DNA from: Novosphingobium sp. SG751A
Lineage (GTDB): Bacteria; Pseudomonadota; Alphaproteobacteria; Sphingomonadales; Sphingomonadaceae
Length of the DNA stretch: 64,000 bases
Reading direction: 5' to 3'
Assembly: GCF_013149295.1 (NCBI RefSeq)
Contig: NZ_JABGCB010000004.1
Location: 1 to 64,000, forward strand
The notes beneath the pieces are model-generated. The model was not told the DNA's origin, did no database searches, and worked only from the letters and a program-made list of their open reading frames with translations. A program made the translations under genes and the position numbers. Shown here in pieces: positions 26,183 through 35,479 of the stretch (positions are counted from its first letter, which is position 1; every line of letters begins with the position of its first letter).

Positions 26183-26953
26183 TTAGGGCTTGAGCCGCCA
26201 TCCGGTGCGGAAAATCCACGCCAGAGCGATCAGGCACAGCGCCATGAACCCGGCGGTGAATGCAAGGCTGGCGCCGACCCCTACATCGCCAAGGCCATAG
26301 AAGCTCCAGCGAAACCCGCTGACCAGATAGACCACCGGGTTGAACAGGCTGACCGTGCGCCATGGCTGGGGCAGCATGTCGATCGAATAGAACGCGCCGC
26401 CAAGGAAGGTCAACGGCGTGATGACCAGCGAGGGAATGATCGCCAGTTGCTCGAAATTCTTGGCCCAGATGCCGATGAGAAAGCCGAACAGGCTGAAAGT
26501 CAGCGAGGTCAGCAGCAGGAAGGCGACCATCCACACCGGATGCAGGATGCGCACATCGGTAAAGAAGGTGGCCGTAGCAAGGATGATAAGGCCGATCACC
26601 ACCGATTTGGTTGCCGCCGCGCCGACATAGCCGATCACCGCCTCGACTGCGTTGAGCGGGGCCGAAAGGATCTCGAACATCGTGCCGGTGAATTTGGGAA
26701 AATAGATGCCGATGGAGGCGTTCGAGATGCTTTGGGTCAAAAGGCTGAGCATGATCAGGCCCGGCACGATGAAGGCGCCATAGCCCACCCCGCCGACATG
26801 GCTCATCCGCGAGCCGATGGCGCCGCCAAAGACGATGAAATAGAGTGCGGTGGTGATGACCGGCGTCGCCACGCTTTGCCAGACGGTGCGGATCGAGCGG
26901 GCCATTTCGGTGCGGTAAATCGCCCAGATGCCGTGGAGATTGATTCCGCTCAT
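26183..26953 (-). CDS. ABC-2 type transporter permease (YadH-like)
   Basis: A 256-residue ABC-2 permease with six membrane segments. Typical features are the N-terminal [23 protein letters not shown], the [11 protein letters not shown] and [17 protein letters not shown] region of the amphipathic coupling segment, and [17 protein letters not shown]. It matches the YadH/NodJ class. The ATG at 26953 overlaps the ATPase stop as ATGA, so the pair is translated together. In-frame codons upstream of 26953 lie within the ATPase gene and were not used. The substrate is unknown. Confidence 0.9.
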   Translation of the reverse strand: MSGINLHGIWAIYRTEMARSIRTVWQSVATPVITTALYFIVFGGAIGSRMSHVGGVGYGAFIVPGLIMLSLLTQSISNASIGIYFPKFTGTMFEILSAPLNAVEAVIGYVGAAATKSVVIGLIILATATFFTDVRILHPVWMVAFLLLTSLTFSLFGFLIGIWAKNFEQLAIIPSLVITPLTFLGGAFYSIDMLPQPWRTVSLFNPVVYLVSGFRWSFYGLGDVGVGASLAFTAGFMALCLIALAWIFRTGWRLKP

Positions 26954-27876
26954 GCCGCCTTCTCCACCAGATTGACGAAAATATCCTCCAGCGTACTGCG
27001 GCTGGTGTCGAGATCGCGGTAGGCAATGCCCAATTCGCTCAGGCGATGGAGCAGAGCGGGCATGCCGGTGTCTTCGGCCTGCGCATCGAAACTGTAGATC
27101 AGGCGCAACCCATCCTCGGCCAGCACCAGCGACCACTCGGCAAGCTGCTCCGGAATGGCCGCCAAGGGCGCCTGCAAGGTCAGGGTCAGTTGCCGCTTGC
27201 CCATCTTGCGCATCAGGGCGTCCTTGTCTTCGACCAGCAGCAGCCGACCTCCGTTGATGACGCCCACGCGGTCCGCCATTTCCTCGGCCTCCTCGATGTA
27301 ATGGGTGGTCAGGATGATCGTCATCCCCCGTTCGCGCAGCTTGCGCACCAGCGCCCACATGTCGCGGCGCAGGTTGACATCCACGCCCGCCGTCGGCTCA
27401 TCGAGGAACAGCAATTCGGGTTCATGGCTCAACGCCTTGGCGATCATCACGCGGCGCTTCATGCCGCCGGAAAGCTCCATGGTGCGCACGTTGCGCTTGT
27501 CCCACAGCGATAGGTCGCGCAGGATTTCCTCGATATAGGCCGGATCGGGGGCCTTGCCGAACAGGCCCCGGCTGAAGCGTACGGTGTTGAGCACCGTCGA
27601 GAACATGTCCAGCGCAATTTCCTGCGGCACAAGGCCGATGCGCTGGCGGGCTTCGCGGCGGGCATGGTCGATGTCATGGCCGGCGACGGTGATAGTGCCG
27701 GTGCTGCGGGTCACGGTGCCGCAGATGATGCTGATAAGGGTCGTCTTGCCCGCGCCATTGGGGCCGAGCAGCGCGAAAATTTCGCCTCGTTCGATGGACA
27801 GATCGACGCTTTCAAGCGCCTTGTGGCCGGATTTATATTGCTTGCCGAGTGCTTCGATCGAAAGGATCGCAGGCAT
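26950..27876 (-). CDS. ABC transporter ATP-binding protein (YadG-like)
   Basis: A 308-residue ATPase with Walker [11 protein letters not shown]-loop LVPQEIAL, signature LSGGMKRR, Walker [13 protein letters not shown] and the H-loop [14 protein letters not shown]. The C-terminal extension (after about residue 220) is the DUF4162-like tail of exporter ATPases. The start at 27876 (TGGAGG 7 bases upstream) is preferred to an in-frame codon at 27927. It works with the overlapping permease as a YadGH-type exporter of unknown substrate. Confidence 0.92.
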   Translation of the reverse strand: MPAILSIEALGKQYKSGHKALESVDLSIERGEIFALLGPNGAGKTTLISIICGTVTRSTGTITVAGHDIDHARREARQRIGLVPQEIALDMFSTVLNTVRFSRGLFGKAPDPAYIEEILRDLSLWDKRNVRTMELSGGMKRRVMIAKALSHEPELLFLDEPTAGVDVNLRRDMWALVRKLRERGMTIILTTHYIEEAEEMADRVGVINGGRLLLVEDKDALMRKMGKRQLTLTLQAPLAAIPEQLAEWSLVLAEDGLRLIYSFDAQAEDTGMPALLHRLSELGIAYRDLDTSRSTLEDIFVNLVEKAA

Positions 27877-28055
27877 GGAGCCTCCATGTGGGGGGACATG
27901 GACGGCAGGATGCGCCGTCGCGCCCAAGATGGCGCGGCCGGAGCGGATGTCCAGACCGACAACGCGTCGACGGCCAAATATATCGTCGGCGCAACGTATC
28001 TCGCCTTGCGGATGGAATCAGGCTAGATTGGTGATCAAACGGGCCAAAGAGCGCC

Positions 28056-29174
28056 GTGACGGGCAGAGAGGAGCGGCATTGGCCGGTGGATGACAACCAA
28101 CTCATTGCCACGATGTATGGCGCGGTGGGCGAGGAGCTGCGCTGGACCGCTGTTCTCGATGCGATAAAGTTGCGTCTGGGGGTGGCCAGCGCGGTGTTTC
28201 AGAGCCTTGTTGCGCATAAGGACGATCTGGTCCCGTTCATTTGTCGGCGTGATACATGGTCCACACAGGAGGCGCAGCGCCACGATGCCTGGGCCAATTC
28301 ACCGCTCAACCCCCGCTTTCGCCGCGACACCGAACCGCGCGGGCAGGACGAGATCGAGAGCGACCAGCGCAGTCTGGCTTTCACCGCCGCTGATCGGGAG
28401 GCCTTGCGCCATGGTCTGGCCACCTGTGGTTTGGGGCCGGGGTTCTGGCTGGGGTGCAAGACCGCGCCGGGCGAACATACGACCATGATTTTCCATCGCC
28501 ATCTTGGCGACGGCCGCGACATGACTGAGGCGGATTTGGGCTTTCTAAACCAGCTTTTGCCCCACTTCCGACAGGTTTCGAGCCTTTTGGGCAAGATTGC
28601 GGGCTATGAGGCGCGGCTTTCGATAACCGAAGCCTTCATGGATTCAACCAGCCTTGCGCTCATCGCCTGTGATAGGGATCTCAACATTCGGTGGATGAAT
28701 GCGGCGGCCGAAGGGCTTGTGGGCACGCTGCCGCAGATGGCGCGATCAGGCGGCAGATTGCGGTTTCGCGCGATGGATGCCGATCTGATGGTGCGGGATG
28801 CCATCAGGGGGCAGCGGGGCGACACCTGCCGCATCGCCGGGGATGGGCCCGGCGAAGTGCTGCATCTTCGCGTGCTGCGTCGCGATGCCGCCGACCGTCC
28901 GGGGGATAATCTCGCGCTTGTCGCGCTCTGCTCGCCCTCCACGGCGCCCAGTATCAATGCGGCTGAAGTTGCCGACCTGTTCGGCCTGACCATGGCCGAG
29001 GCCACGCTGACCACGCATCTGGTGGGCGGGATGACGGTCAAGGATTTCGCCGCCCATCGCGGCATTGCCGAAGGCACCGCAAGGATGCAGCTAAAAAGCG
29101 CGTTGGCCAAGGCCGGGGTTGGCCGTCAGGCCGATCTGGTCCGGCACGTGTGCCAGTCGCTCGCGCGGCTCTAG
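28056..29174 (+). CDS. LuxR-type HTH transcriptional regulator with PAS-like sensor region
   Basis: A 372-residue regulator. The C-terminal 60 residues are a LuxR helix-turn-helix (FGLTMAEATLTTHLVGGMTVKDFAAHRGIAEGTARMQLKSALAKAGVGRQADLVR). The middle (about 190-300) resembles a PAS-type fold (SLALIACDRDLNIRWMNAAAEGL), and the N-terminal 180 residues are a domain I cannot name. The start is GTG at 28056; a second in-frame GTG at 28086, 12 bases after AGAGGAG, may be the true one. It is divergent from the ABC exporter and convergent with the TonB receptor, so it could regulate either. Confidence 0.8.
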   Translation: MTGREERHWPVDDNQLIATMYGAVGEELRWTAVLDAIKLRLGVASAVFQSLVAHKDDLVPFICRRDTWSTQEAQRHDAWANSPLNPRFRRDTEPRGQDEIESDQRSLAFTAADREALRHGLATCGLGPGFWLGCKTAPGEHTTMIFHRHLGDGRDMTEADLGFLNQLLPHFRQVSSLLGKIAGYEARLSITEAFMDSTSLALIACDRDLNIRWMNAAAEGLVGTLPQMARSGGRLRFRAMDADLMVRDAIRGQRGDTCRIAGDGPGEVLHLRVLRRDAADRPGDNLALVALCSPSTAPSINAAEVADLFGLTMAEATLTTHLVGGMTVKDFAAHRGIAEGTARMQLKSALAKAGVGRQADLVRHVCQSLARL

Positions 29175-29212
29175 GGTGGCCGGGGCGGATTGCCGCCGCC
29201 CCGGCCCGGCCA

Positions 29213-31411
29213 TCAGAACGCCACGTTCAGCTTGACGCCAAACTCACGCGGGGCCCCATAGAATTCGTTCGAATTCAATTGGCCCGTGATATATTGCTTG
29301 TTCGTCAGGTTGGTGCCCCATGCCTCAACCTTCAGCCTGTTGTTGAGTTTAAGCGTGACAATCGCTGAAAGCAGCTCGCGCGCATTGAGTCGGTCCGAGA
29401 GCGGCGAATAGCCGATATAGGTGAATTGTTCGCCGACATAGGCATAGTTCACCCGCGGCGTCAGCGTCACCTCACCGCCCAGCGACAATTCATATTCAAA
29501 CCCGCCACCCCATGTCAGGCGCGGCGCATAGAGATTGGGGCCGCCCCCGGTGGTTTGGATAAAGGGCCGATAGTCAAAGCAGAGCGGCGGCGAGGATGGC
29601 TGGCCAATCGGGCATTGCGGACCCAGATTGGCCCCGCCCAACTGGCGGGTGTTGACGAAGGTCACGCTGGCCAGATGCGAATCCACAAAGGCCACATTGG
29701 CGTCAAAGCCGAAGGCGCCAAAGCGTCCCTGCACCTGCGCCTCCACGCCCTTGATCTTGACCGTGGAGATGTTTTCCACGCCCGAAAAGCCGGTGCTGGG
29801 TTCGACCACGTTGAACTGGAAATTGGCATATTGGTTATAGAATGCGCTCAACTGGGTGCGGATACGGTTATGCAGAAAGGCCGATTTCCAGCCCGCTTCA
29901 TAGCTGATCACGCGTTCCGGATCGAAGTTTGACGTGGGCGAATTAAAGCCGCCCGGCTTGTACCCCCGCGCGACCAGCGCATAGAGCAGGTTGTCCCGGT
30001 CGATCTTCCAGTTGAGCGCGAATTTGCCGGTCGCCAGCGAATCTTTATGTTCGCCCGCCAGCGAGGCCACGGCAAGGCCCGCCGTGGGAAAGCCGGGAAT
30101 GCCGCGCCCAATGGTGACATCGCCATAGCCGGTGGCCTTATAGGTCGAATAGCGCGCGCCCAACTGCGCCTCAAGGCCCGGCACGATCTCGTAATTGCCC
30201 TGTGCGAACAGGCCGGTGGTCGTGCGCTGGTTGCCGCCGATGATGTCGGTGGGAAAGCCGCCCTGATCCTGAAGAATGCGGATGCGGATGTCGTTGCGCT
30301 GGAAATAGCCGCCCAAAATCCAGTCGAACCGCCCTGCCGTGGGCGAGATGATGTTGATTTCCTGCGTATAGACCTTTTCGCCCGCGAAATAGTTCTCCGC
30401 CACGCCGCCGGGGCCTGCCGATGCGTCAACATCGTTGAGCGCATTGATCCGCTTGTTCTGATACCCTGTAACCGAGCGGAGCACGATCCCGCTGGCCAAT
30501 TCCTGTTTCAGTTCAAGGCTGGCCTGAAAGGCCCGCTCGCGGTTGGCTACGGGAGTGTCAAAGCTGAGCGTTCGGATGTCGCCCATGCGATAGGCATCAA
30601 AGGGTGTGCCAGGGATCGGGCGATAGGCATAGCCGCCCGTGTTGCGATCATTGAACGACACTTTGGCAATGGCCTGAAATGATCCGGGCTTCCACATGGC
30701 GGTCAGGCGGCCGCCTCCCTCCTGCAGCTTGCCTGCATCCGTGGGCACCGGGCCGACGCTGGTGTAATAGCTGCGATGGCTGCGATAGAAACCCGCCGCG
30801 CGCAGCCCGAATGTGTCGGAAACCGGCAAGTTTACCGCGCCTTCGGACTGGAACGAATTGTAATTGCCGACTCCTGCCGTCGCATAGCCGCCGAGGCCCT
30901 TGTTGAACTGCGGGTTCTGCGTGTTGATGAAGATCGCCCCGCCGGTCGAGTTTGACCCTACCAGCGTCCCTTGCGGCCCGCGCAGCACCTCGACGCCGGC
31001 CAGATCGTAAAAGCTGTTGGCTTGCACGATGGGGGGCTGAAACAGGCCATCGACATAGGTGGCGACACCGGCGGTCACGCTGGGCGAATTGCTGGCCAGA
31101 CCGATGCCGCGAATGTTGATCGACTGGGTAATGCCGCCATCGGAGATCGAGAGGGCGGGGCTGGCGTTTTGCAGGTCGGACAGGTTGGTCACGGCCTTGG
31201 CGGCCAGCGAACCGGAATCGAAGGCTGTTGCCGAAACCGCCAGATCCTGCAGCTTTTCCTTGCGCCTCTGGGCCGTGACGATGATGTCGCCCACGCCCTG
31301 ACTGGGGGCTTCCGGCGCGGCGGCCGTTTCGCGCGATTGCGCCAGACCGGCATCGGGCTGGCAAGTAAGGGCGAGCGCAAGAGCGCCCCCCAGCATAAAG
31401 TGAAGTTTCAT
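29213..31411 (-). CDS. TonB-dependent outer-membrane receptor
   Basis: A 732-residue receptor of the sphingomonad nutrient-uptake type. It has a signal peptide (cleavage near GLAQ, about 25), a TonB box DIIVTAQRRKEKLQDL (about 43-58), and a plug with LQNASPALSI, INIRGIGLASNSPSV, DGLFQPPIV and VLRGPQGTLVGSNSTGGAIFINT. The barrel ends with the terminal strand REFGVKLNVAF. It lies 25 bases after the NylB-like hydrolase gene on the same strand with GGAGGG before the ATG, so the two are co-transcribed. Substrate uptake is energised by TonB; the ligand is unknown and could be the hydrolase's substrate or product. Confidence 0.92.
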   Translation of the reverse strand: MKLHFMLGGALALALTCQPDAGLAQSRETAAAPEAPSQGVGDIIVTAQRRKEKLQDLAVSATAFDSGSLAAKAVTNLSDLQNASPALSISDGGITQSINIRGIGLASNSPSVTAGVATYVDGLFQPPIVQANSFYDLAGVEVLRGPQGTLVGSNSTGGAIFINTQNPQFNKGLGGYATAGVGNYNSFQSEGAVNLPVSDTFGLRAAGFYRSHRSYYTSVGPVPTDAGKLQEGGGRLTAMWKPGSFQAIAKVSFNDRNTGGYAYRPIPGTPFDAYRMGDIRTLSFDTPVANRERAFQASLELKQELASGIVLRSVTGYQNKRINALNDVDASAGPGGVAENYFAGEKVYTQEINIISPTAGRFDWILGGYFQRNDIRIRILQDQGGFPTDIIGGNQRTTTGLFAQGNYEIVPGLEAQLGARYSTYKATGYGDVTIGRGIPGFPTAGLAVASLAGEHKDSLATGKFALNWKIDRDNLLYALVARGYKPGGFNSPTSNFDPERVISYEAGWKSAFLHNRIRTQLSAFYNQYANFQFNVVEPSTGFSGVENISTVKIKGVEAQVQGRFGAFGFDANVAFVDSHLASVTFVNTRQLGGANLGPQCPIGQPSSPPLCFDYRPFIQTTGGGPNLYAPRLTWGGGFEYELSLGGEVTLTPRVNYAYVGEQFTYIGYSPLSDRLNARELLSAIVTLKLNNRLKVEAWGTNLTNKQYITGQLNSNEFYGAPREFGVKLNVAF

Positions 31412-31436
31412 GTTTCCCTCCCTTTGTTTTATATTT

Positions 31437-32672
31437 TTATGATTGGGGCTTCCAAGCCGAGGCGGCGGCCATAAATGCCAAGGTTTCCTGGCTCACTTCG
31501 CCGTCCTGCGGCGGGAAATAGCTCAGCTTGACCACCACGGTGCGGCTTGCCGGATCGATGTAGACATACTGCCCTTGCAACCCAATGGCCGAATAGGCAG
31601 GCGAATTGGCCATGGTCCACCATTGATAGCCATAGCCGCCCTCGGGGCCGGTTTCCGGTCCGGCGGGGGCTTGCGCGGCCTTCACCCAATCGGCGCTGAC
31701 TACACGCTTGCCGTTGATGACGCCCTGGTCGAGCATCATCTGGCCAAAGCGTGCCCAATCGCGCAGGGTGGCGTTGAAGCCGGCGCCGCTGAATTCGCGC
31801 CCGATGCCCGGTTCGCCGTCCATGATGTAGAACCCGTCGGCCTCGGTGCCCAGCGGTTCCCACAGCTTGCGCGCGGTATAGGCCGCCACCGATCCGCCGC
31901 TGACCCTTTCGATCAGCCAGCCCAGCACCGCCGTATCGATCGTCTTATAGGCAAAGACCTCGCCCGGCTTGGACTTGCGTTTGATCGTGCGGGCCACATC
32001 GGCAAAGCGCGCGACATTCTTGACCAGCGCGTTGATATGGTTGCTGGCCGCGATGCCGGGATTGGCGAAATCGTAGCGTTCCTCATAATCGACGCCTGAT
32101 CGCATTTGCAGGATCTGGCGAATGGTCACGCCATCATAGCCGCCGCCCTTCAATTCGGGCAGATAGCGGGTGATCGGATCATCCAGTGAGGTGATCAGGC
32201 CGTCAGCCAGCGCCGCGCCGACCAGCGTCGAGGTGATCGACTTGGTCATCGACCAGCCCATGAAGCGCGTGCGTTCGTTCGACCCGTTGCGATAGATCTC
32301 GGTGACGATCCGCCCGTCCTTCATGATGAGCAGGGCGTTGGTATAGGTGCGCTCCAACGCCTGCTCGGCGGTCCATGTCTTGCCCGCGAAGGAATAGGTG
32401 AAATCCATCGCCCGCTCGACGTTGGGCAGGGGCGAGGGCGCCCCCGAATGGCCGACAAGCCGCGTGGTGAACAACTGGTCCATATTGCGGAAGGTGAAAG
32501 AGTTCACATCCGCATCATTCATGCGCCAGCGCATCACCTGCGTAGCCACCGGCACATCCGAGCTGACCTCGCCCTTCAATTGGGCGGGAAGCTGCTGCTG
32601 GGCGTAAACGCCGGTCGGCCCCATCAGCAAACCGGCCATCGCGCCCACGGCCAGACGAAATGCAAAAGTCAT
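31437..32672 (-). CDS. Secreted serine hydrolase, class C beta-lactamase / NylB-like
   Basis: A 411-residue protein with a signal peptide (MTFAFRLAVGAMAGLLMGPTGVYAQ) and a beta-lactamase-fold hydrolase. The nucleophile motif SxxK is GWSMTKS. The second motif tyrosine is in FAYKTIDTAVLGWL, and YGYQWWTM lies in the C-terminal half. The SMTKSITSTLVGAAL and VDYEERYD context resembles 6-aminohexanoate-dimer hydrolases and esterases of this fold rather than true beta-lactamases. The start at 32672 has GGGAGATGG upstream; the longer in-frame reading from 32777 has none. First gene of a two-gene unit with the TonB receptor. Confidence 0.85.
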   Translation of the reverse strand: MTFAFRLAVGAMAGLLMGPTGVYAQQQLPAQLKGEVSSDVPVATQVMRWRMNDADVNSFTFRNMDQLFTTRLVGHSGAPSPLPNVERAMDFTYSFAGKTWTAEQALERTYTNALLIMKDGRIVTEIYRNGSNERTRFMGWSMTKSITSTLVGAALADGLITSLDDPITRYLPELKGGGYDGVTIRQILQMRSGVDYEERYDFANPGIAASNHINALVKNVARFADVARTIKRKSKPGEVFAYKTIDTAVLGWLIERVSGGSVAAYTARKLWEPLGTEADGFYIMDGEPGIGREFSGAGFNATLRDWARFGQMMLDQGVINGKRVVSADWVKAAQAPAGPETGPEGGYGYQWWTMANSPAYSAIGLQGQYVYIDPASRTVVVKLSYFPPQDGEVSQETLAFMAAASAWKPQS

Positions 32673-32844
32673 GTTGATCCATCTCCCTGCGGCACAGCTT
32701 TCACGAGCCATGCGTTGCGCGGATATTGCCCTGCGCCGAGGAGGGCCGCATGAACCATTTGGTATATGCGATATCAATTTTTCACGGTGAGTTTGGCTTG
32801 ATCCGCAATTCTCCTCGCCTATCCCGAGGGGAAACTGCGGCGAG

Positions 32845-33165
32845 ATGCGTATGACCTTTAGAGCGAAGGAGGAATGGGTGGCTCAGATTGATGATTGGCT
32901 GGCCCGCGCGGCAGGCAATATTCCCGCTGATGGGCTGGATGCGACGTTCTCGGCGCTGGAACAAAGGCTGGGGGAAGAACCGACCCCGATGGCGATGGCA
33001 GGCCGACGTGATGCGCGCCGCGCAATGCTCTGCGCCTGTTTCGCGGCCATTGCGGGCTTTTGGGCAATTGGCGGGGCAGATGACATTGCGCAGGCCAAGG
33101 CCCAGCCGACATGGATTGCCGCCCCTTCGCAATCCTCGCCCTACAGCCTGCTGATCGGGCACTAG
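32845..33165 (+). CDS. Small single-helix membrane protein, probable CnrY/NccY-like anti-sigma factor
   Basis: A 106-residue protein: about 60 soluble N-terminal residues with WVAQIDDWLARAAGNIPADGLDATFSALEQRL, one membrane helix (AMLCACFAAIAGFWAI, about 60-76) and a 30-residue periplasmic tail. This is the size and topology of the CnrY/NccY anti-sigma proteins. It stands directly before a periplasmic metal-sensor-like gene and an ECF sigma gene in the Y-X-H order of cnr/ncc systems. Sequence similarity alone is too weak to prove it; the assignment rests on position and topology. Confidence 0.6.
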   Translation: MRMTFRAKEEWVAQIDDWLARAAGNIPADGLDATFSALEQRLGEEPTPMAMAGRRDARRAMLCACFAAIAGFWAIGGADDIAQAKAQPTWIAAPSQSSPYSLLIGH

Positions 33166-33166
33166 G

Positions 33167-33610
33167 ATGCTGTCCTCTTCCGGCCGCCTGATGCTGTCCA
33201 CCATCGCCGGGGCGCTGATCGGGGTGATTGTGGCAACGGGGCTGGCCACGGCGTGGGATGCGGCAGGGCATCGCGATTCCGATCTGCATCAAAGGCTGCA
33301 CCATGCCGTCCCGCTCGACGCGCAGGAACAGGTCACGCTGGATGCCAAGGAGCGCGCCTTTGCCGAGAGGCGCAAGGCAATCGAAGTCGATCTGCAAATG
33401 GCCAACGGGCGCCTGGCCGATGCGATTGCCCGCACGCCCAGTTGGTCGCCGCAGGTGGAGGCGGCCACGCGCGATGTTGAAAAGGCCGCCGCCGATCTGC
33501 AACGCGCCACGCTGGTCCATGTTTTTGAAATGCGCGCCGGATTAAAGCCCGAGCATCGCGCTGCCTATGATGCGGTGCTGATCGAAGCCTTGCGGCGCGG
33601 GCCCCGGTGA
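33167..33610 (+). CDS. Periplasmic heavy-metal sensor, CnrX/NccX-like
   Basis: A 147-residue protein with one N-terminal membrane helix (LMLSTIAGALIGVIVATGLATAW) and a helical periplasmic domain. LHQRLHHAVPLDAQEQVTLDAKERAF followed by HVFEMRAGLKPEHRAAYDAVL is characteristic of the CnrX/ZraP-like metal-resistance family (PF13801-type). The paired histidines in DLHQRLHHAV and the later H-x-F-E-M motif are plausible metal ligands, as in CnrX. It begins one base after the preceding stop, and its TGA is shared with the GTG of the sigma gene. It would detect metal outside and signal through the membrane. Confidence 0.75.
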   Translation: MLSSSGRLMLSTIAGALIGVIVATGLATAWDAAGHRDSDLHQRLHHAVPLDAQEQVTLDAKERAFAERRKAIEVDLQMANGRLADAIARTPSWSPQVEAATRDVEKAAADLQRATLVHVFEMRAGLKPEHRAAYDAVLIEALRRGPR

Positions 33611-34203
33611 ATGCCGTCGAGGCCGACCCCGAGCTGGCCTTGCGGGCGGCGCAGGGAGATCGGCGCGCCTACACCGTCCTGATGACGCGCCATGGCGGAT
33701 CGCTGGCTCAGGCCGCGCGCGCATTTGGCATGCCCGAAACCGATGTCGATGATGTGGTGCAGGAAAGCTTCATCGCAGCATGGCGTAATCTGGCGCAATA
33801 TGATCCGGCGCGGCCCTTTCGCGGATGGTTGTTTCGCATTGCCATCAACAAGATGCGCGATATGCGCCGCCGCCGCCGGGTACGCGCGTTTCTGTTTGGC
33901 GCCCATAGATTGGATGAGCGCCCCGACATTGCCGACGATGCACCCGATCAGGAGCGCAGCGCCATCGCCATCAGCGAGTTTGCCCATATCCGCGCCAAAC
34001 TGGCCGGCCTCGAAGGCAATCTGGGCGAGGCGTTGGTGCTGACCGCGATTGTCGGCATGACCCAGCCTGAGGCGGCGCTGGCGCTGGGCATCAGCGTCAA
34101 GAGCATAGAGGGGCGGGTAGCGCGGGCGCGCAGCAGACTGGCTGCGGTGCTGGATCAGGAAAAATTGCAACAGGCCGAGGGGGAAGCGCCGCGCGGCGCG
34201 TAG
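33607..34203 (+). CDS. ECF RNA polymerase sigma factor, CnrH/NccH-like
   Basis: A 198-residue ECF sigma factor. Region 2 has the DVDDVVQESFIAAWRNLAQYDPARPFRGWLFRIAINKMRDMRRR core, and region 4 the EALVLTAIVGMTQPEAALALGISVKSIEGRVARARSRL helix-turn-helix. The start is GTG at 33607, overlapping the sensor's TGA as GTGA. Acting with the upstream membrane protein and sensor, it would transcribe its own operon and the RND efflux genes when metal is bound. A small hairpin lies between it and czcC. Confidence 0.88.
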   Translation: MNAVEADPELALRAAQGDRRAYTVLMTRHGGSLAQAARAFGMPETDVDDVVQESFIAAWRNLAQYDPARPFRGWLFRIAINKMRDMRRRRRVRAFLFGAHRLDERPDIADDAPDQERSAIAISEFAHIRAKLAGLEGNLGEALVLTAIVGMTQPEAALALGISVKSIEGRVARARSRLAAVLDQEKLQQAEGEAPRGA

Positions 34204-34211
34204 ATCCCATG

Positions 34212-34232
34212 AAAGCCGATAAAACCGGCTTT
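34212..34232 (+). terminator. Small hairpin between the sigma gene and the efflux genes
   Basis: AAAGCCG (34212-34218) pairs with CGGCTTT (34226-34232) around a 7-base loop and is followed by TTG. It begins 9 bases after the sigma-factor stop and ends just before the GGGGAG site of the next gene. It may be a weak terminator or processing site that sets the sigma/efflux ratio. Confidence 0.45.
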
Positions 34233-35479
34233 TGTGGGGAGTTTTCGTCATTTCGTCATCACGCCTTGCCGCCTGCGCGCTTCTGTCGCTGCTGACCGTT
34301 CCTATGGCAGCGCGCGCGGAGATGGCGCCGCCCTATCGTGAATTGCTGCGCCGTTCGGTCGATCGGGCGCCGGTTCTGCTCGAACAGGACGCCAATCTGC
34401 GCGCGGCGCGCTCTGATGCCCGACAGGCCCGTGCATGGGCCAATCCCGCCATCGGGGTGGAATTCGAGAACATCGGCGGCAATTCGGTCAACAACAGCCC
34501 CAGCACGCCGCAAACCACACTGGCCGTCACGCAGCCGCTGGAGCTGGCCCAGCGAGGCCCGCGCATCGCCGCCAGCGACGCCGAATTACGTGCCGCGCAG
34601 GCGCGCGGGGCGCAGGCTGAGGTCGATTATGCCGCCCAGCTTGCCATGGCCTATGCGCAGGCCGAGGCGATGCAGCAGCGCCTGCAACTGGCGCAGGACG
34701 ATGTGGCGCGTGCGCAGGAGGACCTGAAGGCCACCGATGCTCTGGTCGCGGCGGGCAAGGAGGCGAGGCTGCGCGCCGCCCAGGCGCAGGCCAGCCTTTC
34801 CAGCGCCATCGCCACCCGCGCCGCCGCCGATGCCGGTTTGAGCGGCGCGCTGGCCGACCTGTCCGTGCTGGCCGGAGTGGAGCAGGTCTTTAGCGGCGTT
34901 CCGGCCTCTTTACTGAGCGATATGCGCGCGCCGATGGGACCGGGCGAGGGCATCTCCCCGGCGCTGGCCACAGCGCAGGCCGAGCGCGATGCCGTGGCCG
35001 CGCAGGTCCGGGTCGAGCGCAGCAAGGTGATCCCTGACATTGGCCTGACCGGCGGCCTGCGCCGTTTTGGTGGCAGCCGCGAGACGGGCTTTGTGCTGGG
35101 CGTGACCACCACGATCCCGATCTTCAACCAGAACCGGGGCGGCATCGCCGCCGCGCAGGCCCGCACCGAGGCCGCAGAGCAACGCCTCGCCGCCGCCAGA
35201 CTGGCCAGCGACGCCTTGCGGGGCAAGGCGCTGGCGCAGGTCGCTGCGTCTTCGGCCCGGCTCAAGGCCGCCGCCGAGAGCGAGGAGGCCGCCGCCGAAG
35301 CCTACCGTTTGGCCCGGATCGGCTATGAATCCGGCAAGACCGCGCTGCTTGACCTGCTCACCCTGCGCCGCTCCTTGGGCGATGCCCGCGCGCTGACGAT
35401 TGATGCCCGCCTTGCCCGGATCGGCGCGCTGGCCACGCTGGCCCGCGTCGATGGCCGTCTTGCTTTCGGAGATTTGTGA
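34232..35479 (+). CDS. Outer-membrane efflux protein, CzcC/CnrC-like (TolC family)
   Basis: A TolC-family outer-membrane factor of about 410 residues with a signal peptide (RLAACALLSLLTVPMAARA) and two repeated helical-hairpin halves. ANPAIGVEFENIGGNS and FGGSRETGFVLGVTTTIPIFNQNRGGIAAAQARTE are family hallmarks. The start is uncertain. The given TTG (34232) lies upstream of a GGGGAG sequence, which is itself ideally placed (8-base spacer) for an ATT codon at 34250. No ATG exists before the signal peptide core. The gene overlaps the adaptor gene by one base. It forms the outer duct of the CzcCBA-type pump. Confidence 0.85.
   Translation: MWGVFVISSSRLAACALLSLLTVPMAARAEMAPPYRELLRRSVDRAPVLLEQDANLRAARSDARQARAWANPAIGVEFENIGGNSVNNSPSTPQTTLAVTQPLELAQRGPRIAASDAELRAAQARGAQAEVDYAAQLAMAYAQAEAMQQRLQLAQDDVARAQEDLKATDALVAAGKEARLRAAQAQASLSSAIATRAAADAGLSGALADLSVLAGVEQVFSGVPASLLSDMRAPMGPGEGISPALATAQAERDAVAAQVRVERSKVIPDIGLTGGLRRFGGSRETGFVLGVTTTIPIFNQNRGGIAAAQARTEAAEQRLAAARLASDALRGKALAQVAASSARLKAAAESEEAAAEAYRLARIGYESGKTALLDLLTLRRSLGDARALTIDARLARIGALATLARVDGRLAFGDL

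Noticed and set aside
31437..32672. Reading the SMTK protein as a true class C beta-lactamase.
   Set aside because: The surrounding motifs fit the NylB/esterase branch of the fold better, and the gene is paired with an uptake receptor.
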